Assembly: GCF_003286085.1 (NCBI RefSeq) | Contig: NW_020825313.1 | Coordinates: 186,001-250,000 of the forward strand | From: Drosophila persimilis | Lineage: Eukaryota > Arthropoda > Insecta > Diptera > Drosophilidae | Reading direction: 5' to 3' | DNA: 64,000 nucleotides | Part shown: one piece after another, positions 32,610 to 42,888 of the stretch | Position numbering within the stretch: position 1 is the first letter of the stretch | Layout: each line of letters begins with the position of its first letter | Made by a program: the position numbers and the translations under genes | Notes under the pieces: model-generated | Database searches by the model: none | The model's input: only the letters and a program-made list of their open reading frames with translations | Told to the model about the DNA's origin: nothing

Positions 32610-33073
32610 TGTAGAAAGAGAATTGAAATATAATTTAAACAGAGAAAAACACTTCTGTTCAGTCGTTTGGTTTTGGTAGGAATGAATCCAATTTATTCTT
32701 CATAAACTTCTTTAGCCAAAAAGTACATAATATTCTTGGTTGAGTTCTTTTGCTAAGAGCAGCGGCAGAACGGGATCACGTAGCATGCCATATGTATGTG
32801 TATATTTATATTTGTAAGAATGTATATGCAGAAGGCATATACATTGGAATGCTCATTTGGCCACTTGGAATATATTGCCGACACTGCAGTGCTCACGCTG
32901 CAGGCCAGGCCACATACAAGGGACTGATCGTATTACAGCTCTTGAGTGCGACAAAGTGTCTTTATGTTTATGAGCGTGATACTCTACATTAACTTCGGGC
33001 ATATGACCACTTGACATATTGTATACACTACAATGCTGTGGATATATGCTTATTTGGCATACAACATACTACA
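32610..33073 (-). repeat. 5' LTR of element E (left copy)
   Basis: 464 bp. The minus strand starts TGTAGTATGTTG and ends TTTCTACA, giving TG...CA ends. The inner edge abuts the PBS and the outer edge abuts BEL coding sequence (RNase H region of F). Confidence 0.8.
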
Positions 33074-36000
33074 GTAGACGTGGCCACTCCTCAGAATTCC
33101 TAAGCAGAAATTGTGGACCATCAGTCCACAATGTGCACGTTACAGTGTCAACGTCTGTTCCACGTGAGACTAAATCGCCTGGGTTTTGCTCAGTAGGAAC
33201 GAGACGCCAAATCCCACCATTTGAAGATTCCTGGATTTCAGTAACTCTATTGGCCACAAACGTTGATAGCGTGGCTGGATCCCTTTCCAGCCAGTACAAG
33301 GTGACTTGGGAGTCCGACAAAGTTTATAGTTTCGAACATGAATTTGTCCAGGAGCGGTTTTACTGGAGCCCATAAAATGGATAACAGAAGTGCTGCGCAC
33401 AATTCGAGTTTTGGAATCGATTTCGTTTTGAGAGGAGATACTCGAGACTTTGCGGTAAGAAGCTTAGACACGACATTTTTACCGTCACTGGTACGGATGT
33501 AAATGCAGCATCCGTACGCTTCACCTGATGCGTCCGCGAATCCATGAACCTGAACGCTTTTATGCGTGGCCAGACCAATGTTACGAGATATGGTTATCTT
33601 GTCTAATTAAAAAAAATGTTCCTTGAATTGGTTCCAACTCGTGTGCAAACTCATGGGAACCGACTCGTCCCAATCCAACTTTTGCCGCCACAATTGCTGC
33701 AGCAATATTTTTGGCCCTAGTTACTAAGGGACATAATAACCCTAATGGGTTGAACAATCGGGACGCCACTGACAAGATGTTTCGCTTTGTAGGGGTCAAT
33801 GAATCAATGATAATGACACAAATCATTTTGCGGATTCCATCGAATTCCGAGAATTTTAACAGACGAGGAAGGATCAAACGGGAGCGATTTCGCCTGGCCA
33901 CTATCGGACAGCAGCTGAGGATGATTTGACGCCCACTTGGCCAACTTGAAACCCCCAGTTTCTAGGACATCACACACTTCCAGCCGAATAAGTTTTAAGA
34001 CTTCATCAACGTAAAAGTCACTTTGACTTGTAATGCAATAGGATTGGACTCAGCATAAACGTCTGCCAACGACGAGACAGCGGATGGCCAGAAATGGAGC
34101 TGAGGCTGTCCCATAAGTAACCGTATTCAGGCGATACGTTTGAACATCTACATTTGCCTTATCCCTCCACAGAATCAATTGGAAATTTCAGTCTTCTTCG
34201 GCGACCTGAACTTGCCTCATTTAATGAGATTAAATCGATGTTTTGCTCGATGCATCGAAAACGCCGCGTAGCTTGGTGGTTTTACTATCAGGTCTCAGGA
34301 CACATTGATGTGGAATGTAGTAATGGCGTCCTGGAGGAGTGCCTGGAAGCAATAACATGTGGCCAAGGATAAACTCCATATACAGGTCATACAAATACTG
34401 ATCTCGTGCAAGTCTGCGCTAGAAGTGCTAAACGACCCGACTCGAGCCAGCGTGAGGTCTGATTGAAGTTTTGTTCACAAGCCAATTGTTCAGCTGTATA
34501 TACAGCCTTTGACTTCTCTGGGACCTGTTCCAATTCCCAAAAGCGCTCCACTAGAGAGTCGAGAGAACAATGATCGCTACCAACTTTGCATACAGCATCC
34601 TGCGCTGATGCCTATATTTTCCTGATAAAATACATCCCAACAATGTTTTCTGAATTGATGAATGTTCGGAACTTGCCTTTAATTGACCTACACACATTAA
34701 CTCAAAAAAGATTTCTAGCCCTATCAATAAGTCACCCTTAGCTGGCTTGTAAAAATGCGGGTCTGCCAGCTGAAGGCTGGTACCTTCCATTGGGCGAAAT
34801 TGACAATATGATCGGGTTGGTATGTGGAAGTTGACCTTAATACCCAAAAATCGGAATAAAATATCGGAGTTGATACGAGATTAGACAAAAGTATGTATCT
34901 TGTGTTGTATGACGGAGGAGTGCCTGGAAGCAATAACATGTGGCCAAGGATAAACTCCATATACAGGTCATACAAATACTGATCTCGTGCAAGTCTGCGC
35001 TAGAAGTGCTAAACGACCCGACTCGAGCCAGCGTGAGGTCTGATTGAAGTTTTGTTCACAAGCCAATTGTTCAGCTGTATATACAGCCTTTGACTTCTCT
35101 GGGACCTGTTCCAATTCCCAAAAGCGCTCCACTAGAGAGTCGAGAGAACAATGATCGCTACCAACTTTGCATACAGCATCCTGCGCTGATGCCTATATTT
35201 TCCTGATAAAATACATCCCAACAATGTTTTCTGAATTGATGAATGTTCGGAACTTGCCTTTAATTGACCTACACACATTAACTCAAAAAAGATTTCTAGC
35301 CCTATCAATAAGTCACCCTTAGCTGTCTTGTAAAAATGCGGGTCTGCCAGCTGAAGGCTGGTACCTTCCATTGGGCGAAATTGACAATATGATCGGGTTG
35401 GTATGTGGAAGTTGACCTTAATACCCAAAAATCGGAATAAAATATCGGAGTTGATACGAGATTAGACAAAAGTATGTATCTTGTGCTGTATGACGGAAGA
35501 ATTATTTCCAACAGTTGTGATATAAGGCACGAATCATCACGGCGCAGTCGTAAGCGCTGCAAAAATAACCTGGTCAGCACTAGCAACGTGACTAGAATAT
35601 GATGTCTGAGGCTCAGACGATAACGAATGTTCTACAGGCACAGAACTAGACCCATTTTGCTGTGGCTCTACCCCGTATCGATGAAGCAAAGTGTTATGGG
35701 GCTTAGAGCACACTCGACATTTTGCTTGGTGTTATCGAACCGTTGAAGAACAGAAAGAGCACTAAACGATTGACAATTGCTTATGGTATGATTCCCCGCT
35801 TGACAATAGCTACATTTCGAATCAGCTCACCTATCCGTCTTTGCACATGAAAATGAAGATTTAATGCGTCCTTTACTTGTCTCTTTTTTAGTTTTTTCTT
35901 ATTCCGTATTGACTCTTCGGCAGCCGATGCTGATAGCTCCGATTCATCTGGGCTGCGCACTCGGACCAAGACGGTAGTTTATCGTAATCCAGTGGCTCTT

Positions 36001-36190
36001 CGAACCGAGACTTCCTTGTGGGATCTAGTTTAGACAGCGCTATGTGAATTAGCATCGTGCTATTTAAGTCTTTTTCACTTCATAACGACGGCAGAGAGGA
36101 ATAGATGACTGACACCGTGTCAATGATTGACCTAAGGTATGACGCAGAAGGTTTTGTTGTGCTGGGAATGTCAAACAACTGCGAAACAGT
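33074..36190 (-). mobile_element. BEL/Pao element F, degenerate gag-pol (left copy)
   Basis: From high to low coordinate: BEL gag (KLPSWSECAAQMNRS and DTVSVIYSSLPS-type sequence near 35950-36170, DUF1759-like), knuckle-like region (~35720-35820), then pol. Pol shows NILSVASRLFNPLGLLCPLV (33700-33780), SRTHQVKRTDAAF (A17 region) and SQVTLYWLERDPATLSTFVANRVTEIQES with WRLVPTEQNPGDLVSRGT (RNase H). Stops and frameshifts occur every few hundred bases. It is cut on one side by the E insertion and on the other by element G. A 581-bp tandem duplication lies inside. Confidence 0.75.
34333..35494. repeat. 581-bp tandem duplication within BEL F
   Basis: Unit 1 is 34333-34913 and unit 2 is 34914-35494, both starting GGAGGAGTGCCTGGAAGC. 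Only a few substitutions separate them. The 98-codon minus frames at 34551-34847 and 35132-35428 are the same sequence twice. The right segmental copy shows one unit before the window ends. Confidence 0.85.
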
Positions 36191-37411
36191 TGTTGCATGC
36201 GAAGATATCGATAGGTGATACCCCATAGAAGCGGTGAGGAGGAAAGAAGTTTGAACGGAGTGGCAAAATTTAAGGGGAAAAGTTTAGCGAAGAGTGGCGC
36301 CACCTGGTGCTGGAGAGTGAGAGTTCCGCGCGCTCTCCAGAGCCGTTATGAGAGAAGATTTCCGATCTCATCCCATAACGGAGTCCCGAAGCCAACTCAC
36401 CCACACCCCAAAGAAAAAGAGCCGCCAGCAGCTCGAATCAGGCCGAGTTCAAGGGCGATAGAAGAGAGCGATGGGGATCAGCGACTCGGGAGCATCATAC
36501 AGAGCAGCTAAGCAAAGAGGGGGTTCAGAGTAAAAATTTCCCGCAACGGATGAGCATGCGCGCCGGTTGACGGAGAAAGTGCCGTGATTTTTTTGTTTCG
36601 AAAGAAAAGTGAGTGTGATGAGGATGGAGTAGTGGCCATCACCCGATAAAAAGATAAATAAATATGTGATTCCAGGGGATCAAGATCAGTGAATCACCAG
36701 GAACTTTAGAGCTGACCAGCGGGACGGAAAGTAGACCCAAAAAGCACAAAAGTGAGTCCGCTCCAAAGGGGGAGTAAAGGGGTTTTATTTATTCTTTTTT
36801 TGTCAAATCCATAGGGAATAGGTCACAGCTCCGCCATCCTGGCCACGTAATGCGGGTCCCTCGCCCATTTAGGGAGAGAAAAAAATCATCAATTAACATA
36901 TTTACTCCCATTAATTATTTTTGTTAGACGTCTCCATTTATATGTACATATATGTTAATTTAAGTCCGTCTATATCTATTTATATATATAACTTATTTAT
37001 ATTTATTATATTAATTATTCATATTTATCTATTTATTTATTAACCGCCCGTAATGATAAAATGAAGGAGGAATGAATAGGCAGGCTTAGTTTAGCAATGA
37101 TACCATGTAAAAGTAGGAAATTAAGGTGAAAATTATAAGAAAAAAATGAACTGCTAATCGTTTCGTCTGGGGGGAAGAGGAGCCACAGCAACGGGAGGGT
37201 AAGGCTGCTGCACATGGCAGTGAGATCCAGAACGTCGTGATTCGGATCTCAGGTAGGGTGGGTACGTCAGAGGTAAAAACATCGACACCTCGACCTGGTC
37301 CACGTCTGTGTTGAAGGAAGTTACTGTAATGTTGTTTGTCGAGTTGAGTCCGTTTGAAGTTTTTTTTTGTCGGTTACTTTTGTTGTTTCAATTTGTTCGA
37401 GATGTCCAATT
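36191..37411 (+). repeat. 5' LTR of element G, first part
   Basis: It matches 42889-44134 with several indels: about 30 bases differ near 36400, and about 40 bases near 36845 are present only in the 3' LTR. No gene is supported. The LTR is broken by the LINE at CCAATT. Confidence 0.8.
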
Positions 37412-40400
37412 TCATTATTTGGACGTTGACATGCAATGACTGCATCTATCAAGAGGCGATGCAATTACTGCACCGTCAAGTGGCCCGTGTGACACCAGCA
37501 GAAGGCTGTTACGCGCGGGTCCCAGGCAAAACGCAGCCCTCCTCCCGCCCAACCGACCGAGGGGCGCTGCCGCATGACGCGCGGTGCGTAGCCGAACCAA
37601 ACGCGAGCATGCAAGAAAGATAGATATTAGACTAACATTCGAGGAAAATTAGCACTAAACTTATTAAGAAATTAAGCATGCAATAAAATACAAAATACAA
37701 ATACCACTACAATTACTAATTACTAGAAAGGTGTGTAAGGATTAGTAATTTAATAAGAGGAAGAGAATTAGTGGAGGATATAATATGGTAGAGGGAATTA
37801 TAATCCGAGCATAAGACCCTAAACGGTTCATGCAAGGAATAATTCGATCTACAAAGTGGAAGGAACAACGGTATAAAGTTTCTAGTCAGTCTAATAGGAA
37901 TCGTGAAGTTTATGCGGCTCAACAGATCAGGGCTGTCTATGTCACCCCTGATCAAGTTGTGCATAAATATCACACCAAGCATTTTTCTACGGTTAACTAA
38001 GGATGGGAGGTTTACTAATAATAGTCTACTAGAGTAAGATGGGAGTCTTACACCCGCATCCCAGTTAAGGCCCCGCAGAGCAAAGAGTAAAAAGTTTTTC
38101 TGTACTGATTCTATACGGTCCTGGTGTACTTTGTACTGAGGGCACCATACACAGGAGCCGTATTCTAAAATCGGACGAACAAGCGAGGTATAGAGAGTCT
38201 TTGTTATATAGGGGTCGTCAAATTCCTTTGACCACCTCTTTATAAACCCAAGCACGCCCATGGCCTTATTTACCATGGTAGAAATGTGTTCGGAAAACTT
38301 TAACTTGGGATCTAACATAACACCCAGATCATCCACCAGGGTAATTCTCTCAAGAGAACCCCCAAATAGGGTGTAGGGAGCCAACAAAGGGTTAGAACGA
38401 TGAAATGTCATAACTTTGCATTTCGAGGCATTAAGGTGTAACAAGTTTGCACAACACCATGACTGAAAGCTATTGAGATCGGTTTGCAAGCGAGAATGAA
38501 GTGAAATGTCCTTGTACTGGACACAGAGTTTAACATCATCCGCATACATAAGTACTCGAGAGTATGTTATTACTGAAGGCAAGTCATTAATAAAGAGTGT
38601 GAAGAGTAAGGGGCCTAGATGGCTGCCCTGTGGTACTCCCGAAGAAACCTTTACTGGTAAAGAGAGGGAGTTTTTGAAGAGGACTCTTTGAGACCTAGAA
38701 CAAAGATAGCTAGAAATCCATCTCAGGAGGTTGGGCGGAAACCCTAAAAGGTCAAGTTTATGTGCTAAAAGGGAATGGTTTACAGAGTCGAATGCTTTAC
38801 TAAAGTCGGTGTAAATAACATCCGTCTGTAAGTTACCTTGAAAGCCTTTAATAATGAAAGAGGTAAACTCTAACAAGTTCGTGGTGGTTGATCGCCGCCT
38901 TATAAATCCATGCTGAGTTGGAGATATAAGTGACTTGCAGAGATGTTGCAAGTGCGGAGTTAAAACCTTCTCAAACAATTTGGGAATAGCGGATAACTTT
39001 GCTATACCTCTATAATTTTTTGCATCAGACTTGCTACCTTTTTTATGGAGAGGAATTATAAACGATTCCTTCCAGATTGGGGGGAAGCAAGAGGAATCAA
39101 TGGACATGGTGAATAGTTTAAGCAATGGTCCACACAGAGCCTCGGCGTAGTACCTGAGTACACAACCTGGAACCCCGTCTGGACCCGGTGAAAACACCGG
39201 CTTAACTAGTCGAAGATCTTGAAGTAGGGAATATTCATTTAACAAGGGACTGAAAATGCCGTTCGACCTCGGTAATCCGTATGGGTACGGTTGACCAGAG
39301 TAGCGTTCCTCAGAATAGGTGGTTTGGAAAAACTGGGCAAAAAGATCGGCAATTGCCTGATCATTATTTGCCGACGTATTACAAAATGATAGCGAGGATG
39401 GGTGTGCGGACGTTCTACGCTTACTGTTTACGAAGCAGTAAAACTGTTTAGGGTCCTGAGAAAAACGTATCCTGCAACGAGATAGGTAGTTCTTATAGCA
39501 TTGAGCATTAAGAACTGAAAAGTTTGACCGAGCTATTACATAACGAGAGTGAGAAGTAGGAGAACCCACTTCTTGAAATTTTTTATAAAGTCTTGATTTT
39601 AAGTTTTTTAGACTGGATAACTCTTTGGTAAACCAAGGGGGTTTTCCAGATCTAATCGGACAAGAAAGCGGGACACAAGAATCAAAAAATGTGCCAAGAG
39701 CACTGTAAAAAATGTTTGTGGCTTTTGTGACATCAGTGCACAAGTACAAAGCGGACCAATCAAAATCCCTAATTAGGTTATTAAGCTTCGCAAACTCGGC
39801 TTTACGAAAGCAGCGGACACGTTCAGGTAGTCTACTCGACCGATCCAATACAGTTGGTCCTATGTCTAGCGACACCTCGAAAGTAGGGTGGTAGGCGTCT
39901 TCAGGTATAGTGAGCGGAAGGGCTCGGGTTAACAACACTATGGTCGGATCCGATACAAAGCATAGATCAAGCAATCGACCCAAGGAATTTTTCACATGAT
40001 TGACTTGAGACAGGGACAGGTCAAGCAAGCCGTCAACAAAGTCATGTCGTGACATGGGCACTAGGATACTAGACTCGTTTACCGAAGACCAAACAGTTCC
40101 TGGCAAGTTGAAGTCACCAAGAACTATCATACGATCTTTATCAGATAGCGAGGAAGCAACAGCGGTTAAAGCGGACAAGTGCTGCTCATAAATTGAAATA
40201 TCCGAAGAAGGTGGGATATACGAGCAAGTAATGAATATAGCGAAAGCGGGAAGGATCAGTTTTACACACAGGAATTCCAGTTCCTGTTGAACTTGGACTG
40301 TGAAGTGTTCTGACGTGAAGTAAGAGTCCACTGCAATTAGAACCCCTCCTGCACGTCGAGACGAACGGTCCTTTCTAAAAGTTGTGTACCGACCTGCCAA

Positions 40401-40608
40401 AACCTCGGAACTAAGAATGTCCGGCTTTAACCAGGTTTCAGTAAACACAATAACGTGGGAAGCAAATGCAACACTATCCCGGAAAAGAATGCTGAGCTTA
40501 CTACGCAAGCCTCTTACATTCTGATAGGTTACTAAAAGAGAAGTTAGTTTTTTGGAAAGGTTGGAGCAAGACGGGAAGTTGAGGAAGAGGAAGTTGAGGT
40601 TGAGGGTT
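37412..40608 (-). mobile_element. CR1/Jockey-superfamily LINE inserted in G 5' LTR
   Basis: The 3' LTR of G shows the empty site (CCAATTAGTTGG at 44131). The LINE reads on the minus strand with a ~300-bp GC-rich 3' UTR (37412-37715). No poly(A) tail or clear target duplication is seen; its 3' end reads AATAATGAA. ORF1 is missing, so it is 5'-truncated just upstream of the endonuclease domain. Confidence 0.8.
37716..40607 (-). CDS. LINE endonuclease-reverse transcriptase (ORF2-like), open
   Basis: One uninterrupted frame covers an apurinic-type endonuclease, RT and a C-terminal part. The open frame continues upstream to 40763, but its first ~52 residues are antisense LTR and not LINE. Numbering from 40763: endonuclease from ~77 (VTYQNVRGL; FTETWL ~107; VLGDFNLPG 214-222; YHPTFEVSL ~291, lacking the usual Ser-Asp before His). 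RT: FSPGPDGVPG ~524, YTDFSKAFDSVNH 651-663, GVPQGSHLGPLLF 709-721, catalytic YADD 740-743. It would nick the target and prime reverse transcription. The lack of decay suggests recent insertion. Loss of ORF1 and promoter would prevent autonomous movement. Confidence 0.85.
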   Translation of the reverse strand, partial: TLNLNFLFLNFPSCSNLSKKLTSLLVTYQNVRGLRSKLSILFRDSVAFASHVIVFTETWLKPDILSSEVLAGRYTTFRKDRSSRRAGGVLIAVDSYFTSEHFTVQVQQELEFLCVKLILPAFAIFITCSYIPPSSDISIYEQHLSALTAVASSLSDKDRMIVLGDFNLPGTVWSSVNESSILVPMSRHDFVDGLLDLSLSQVNHVKNSLGRLLDLCFVSDPTIVLLTRALPLTIPEDAYHPTFEVSLDIGPTVLDRSSRLPERVRCFRKAEFAKLNNLIRDFDWSALYLCTDVTKATNIFYSALGTFFDSCVPLSCPIRSGKPPWFTKELSSLKNLKSRLYKKFQEVGSPTSHSRYVIARSNFSVLNAQCYKNYLSRCRIRFSQDPKQFYCFVNSKRRTSAHPSSLSFCNTSANNDQAIADLFAQFFQTTYSEERYSGQPYPYGLPRSNGIFSPLLNEYSLLQDLRLVKPVFSPGPDGVPGCVLRYYAEALCGPLLKLFTMSIDSSCFPPIWKESFIIPLHKKGSKSDAKNYRGIAKLSAIPKLFEKVLTPHLQHLCKSLISPTQHGFIRRRSTTTNLLEFTSFIIKGFQGNLQTDVIYTDFSKAFDSVNHSLLAHKLDLLGFPPNLLRWISSYLCSRSQRVLFKNSLSLPVKVSSGVPQGSHLGPLLFTLFINDLPSVITYSRVLMYADDVKLCVQYKDISLHSRLQTDLNSFQSWCCANLLHLNASKCKVMTFHRSNPLLAPYTLFGGSLERITLVDDLGVMLDPKLKFSEHISTMVNKAMGVLGFIKRWSKEFDDPYITKTLYTSLVRPILEYGSCVWCPQYKVHQDRIESVQKNFLLFALRGLNWDAGVRLPSYSSRLLLVNLPSLVNRRKMLGVIFMHNLIRGDIDSPDLLSRINFTIPIRLTRNFIPLFLPLCRSNYSLHEPFRVLCSDYNSLYHIISSTNSLPLIKLLILTHLSSN

Positions 40609-40705
40609 AGTTGGTATATTGTGCGACCTGAGGTCTTGGGAAGTACCCAGCCCTGGGATGACTGGCTAGCCGGCCTTGCCCCGAAGAAAACAAAGGTTCG
40701 TAACA
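40609..40705 (+). repeat. 5' LTR of element G, last part
   Basis: AGTTGGTATATTGTGCGACC continues the LTR after the LINE and matches 44135-44174. The likely LTR end is near TTCGTAACA (40705), just before the primer site. Confidence 0.6.
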
Positions 40706-40709
40706 ATAA

Positions 40710-40721
40710 TGGCGCCCAATC
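40710..40721 (+). promoter_or_regulatory. primer binding site of element G
   Basis: TGGCGCCCAATC resembles the tRNA-Lys primer site used by several Gypsy-type elements. It lies a few bases after the presumed LTR end. Confidence 0.55.
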
Positions 40722-40831
40722 TGAGACAGGGAAGTGGACTCGCCGTTCTGGCTCTACCATCAAAGAGGGAGAGTACAGATGCGAATCATACAGACGTCGA
40801 AGAAATTATAAATATCCAGCAGAGAAGATAA

Positions 40832-41900
40832 ATGTCAGATGGTATTTTGCAAGGATTGTCCAAGGACGATGACGCATGGAATTCCCGGTCGCCTCCAAGG
40901 AAGCCGGCGAGGTTGAGCCAGAACTGGCGCCGAGGAATAGGCGATGCGGACCTGGATCCAGGTGCTGAAAGGCAGAGACGGGAGACATCAGGAGACGGCG
41001 GAGGTCCAACAGATCTGCCACCATTTGAAAGGAGATATGATTGGAGAGGAGCGAGATGGGGACGCGTCGACAAATGGGAAATCCACTTCGACGGAGATGG
41101 AGACCCAAATAAGATGACGGTGCAGGACTTCGTGTTCAGGGTCGAGTTCCTCCGTAGGCAGAACCGACGGTCGTGGGACGAGGTCCTTGACAACTTTCAC
41201 CATCTCGTCAAAGGACAAGCGGCGGAGTGGTATTGGCAATTTGTCCGAGAACGGCCACCGGAAGTATGGGAGGATTTGAAGGACGAGTTGGTGTCCCGGT
41301 TCCGAGCAGTGGGTTGCGAGTTCGAGCGGCTACGCACCTTGCATGAGCGACGACAACAATCTGGCGAATCTGTGGAAGAGTACTTTAGAGCGATGCGCAG
41401 GCTGGCAGCTAGACTCACCACACCTTTGGTTGAGTCCGAAATGGTTCGAGTCTTGAAGAAGGGACTCGATGACGAGATCGCCCGCTACGTTTACGCGATC
41501 TGAGTCCGAAACGTGGAGCAGCAGAGGGAAGTGCCTGGAAGTGGAGTACAACTTTCGCGGAAGCGAGCAGAAGTCGACGATCCGTCCTGTGCCGAAATTC
41601 CAATCAGCCGGGAAGCGAGTGGAGGAGCTAGAGCCGGAAACGGAGTTTCTGGATGAAGACGAAGCAAGGATAGTAGAAGAAACTCACCTGGCGAACCAAC
41701 CCAGGCTGTGTTGCTGGAATTGCGGCCAGTTCGACCACGGGTTCCGAGACTGCGTGGCGAAGGAACGCAAAATATTCTGTTATCGCTGCGGGAAGCCAGA
41801 AATGTTTACTCCAACGTGTCCAAATTGCTCGGGAAACGCACGAGTGGGCATGATGAAAGCGGGAGATCAGCGCTCGGGACAGAAGCCCGCGAAGAAATGA
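40832..41900 (+). pseudogene. gag: element G gag with two zinc knuckles (one stop, one shift)
   Basis: The first 223 codons hold a Ty3/Gypsy-type gag domain: FDGDGDPNKMTVQDFVFRVEF, WYWQFVRERPPEVWEDLKDEL, and RQQSGESVEEYFRAMRRLA. A TGA at about 41501 ends it (YVYAI). The text reads on for about ten codons, then a frame change leads to 41469-41900. That part carries CWNCGQFDHGFRDC (CX2CX4HX4C) and a second motif, CYRCGKPEMFTPTCPNC, where His is not at the usual place. Gag packages RNA. This one is broken twice but the knuckles survive. Confidence 0.75.
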
Positions 41901-42703
41901 ACGATGGTCCGCTAATGAATATGGAAATTAAGAATAATTGCCCGAATAAATTTAATAAAAATAGTTTGAAGTTCATACCGGCCGAAGAGAGGATGAGGAG
42001 ATACATACAAAGTCGAAACCAGATCATCGATGACAGGCAGCTGGAGGGGATGCGCGGTGTTAGTCGTAGACTCCAAAAGGCCCGTTCCAGATTTAAGGAA
42101 AGGCGACAGACTCGCAAAGAGGTGGCCGAGGCAGTCAGACGAGAAGCAGGACGCGATCCCAGAGTGTTTGCCGAAGTGCAGATAAGAGGACATCGGATTG
42201 CTGGACTCCTAGATACTGGGGCATCCGTTAGTTTCTTAGGAAAGGGCAGCCGTGAACTCCTGGCCGACCTCGAGGTGGAAATGGACAATTATGTCTCGAT
42301 CATCAAGACAGCCTCTGGAGAAGACTGGTCCATAATCGGCAACACCAAACTCTGCGTAGGATATAACGGAATGAATAAAGAGATCTTGTTTTACGTATGC
42401 CCGTACCTAGAGCAAGCCATGTACTTGGGTATTGATTTCTGGAGATCCTTCGCGCTGGCTCCAACAGTCCTCGGAGAAGAGCCCAGTAGATCCAGCGAGG
42501 TCCAAGTAGGCGAGATCCAAATGTCACAAATCAGCCAGTACGCCGAACATCGCCAGGAGGACGTGGATGTGGAAGCTTGGGCCCTGGAAGACACGGAAAC
42601 CGAAGAGCTGGAGAAGGTAAAGAAGGAGTTTCTGACCTATGAGGAGGCCGGTGGGGATTTTTCACGCCAAAGACCTAAAATTGTAGCGAAAACTTTAGAC
42701 TGA
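41890..42703 (+). pseudogene. pol: element G aspartic protease, truncated pol
   Basis: The frame is -1 relative to the end of gag. A basic region (RRLQKARSRFKERRQTRKEV) precedes the retropepsin: IAGLLDTGASVSFLG (active site DTGAS, ~42200), then LFYVCPYLEQAMYLGIDFWRSF. The frame ends LSRQRP-like, at KIVAKTLD and a TGA, with no RT, RNase H or integrase before the 3' LTR. A Gypsy element normally has ~2.5 kb more here, so the bulk of pol is deleted. The open frame formally starts at 41708, but its first part overlaps gag in another frame. Confidence 0.75.
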
Positions 42704-42888
42704 GTCAGAAGCGAGGAAAACGCACTCACGTAGGGAATATCCGATCAGTGGGTGTAAGCATACATTGGGCGCTGCAAGATCCTAGGCACCGTAATGTCCG
42801 GGAAGGCCAGCAGTTTTAGGGAAACGTGTAACTCTTCAATGTTTGCGAATAATTGTTCGCGGCCATGGTCGCTCGAATTTTCGCTAGG
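42704..42888 (+). other. element G internal 3' end
   Basis: No gene and no clear polypurine tract is seen before the LTR start TGTTGCATG at 42889. It carries the deletion junction from protease to LTR-proximal sequence. Confidence 0.4.

Larger units (their letters stand above)
26531..33073 (-). mobile_element. 412/mdg1-group Gypsy element E (left copy)
   Basis: From high to low coordinate: 5' LTR, primer site, leader, two small ORFs, gag with RG-rich tail, protease, RT, RNase H, integrase. The 3' end stops just after the integrase, where the DINE-like repeat begins; no 3' LTR is present. The PBS TGGCGACCGTGACA is the tRNA-Arg type known for 412/mdg1. It is inserted into BEL element F. Stops and frameshifts are present in gag, pol and integrase, most shared with the right copy. 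Confidence 0.85.
16641..35480 (+). repeat. left arm of a direct segmental duplication
   Basis: Partner of 46703-64000. It contains B, BEL gag-protease, the LINE fragment, the DINE-like repeat, E and F. Extra sequence relative to the partner: the RpS9 retrocopy (749 bp), one 581-bp tandem unit and an 80-bp BEL segment. The left edge coincides with the deletion end in B. Confidence 0.9.

Noticed and set aside
36215..36511. A 98-codon ORF (and its partner at 42913) as a host gene pair.
   Set aside because: Both lie in the LTRs of element G and differ by frame-changing indels.
40605..40763. N-terminal extension of the LINE frame as a possible extra domain.
   Set aside because: It is antisense of the G LTR/leader and ends exactly at the LINE insertion junction.
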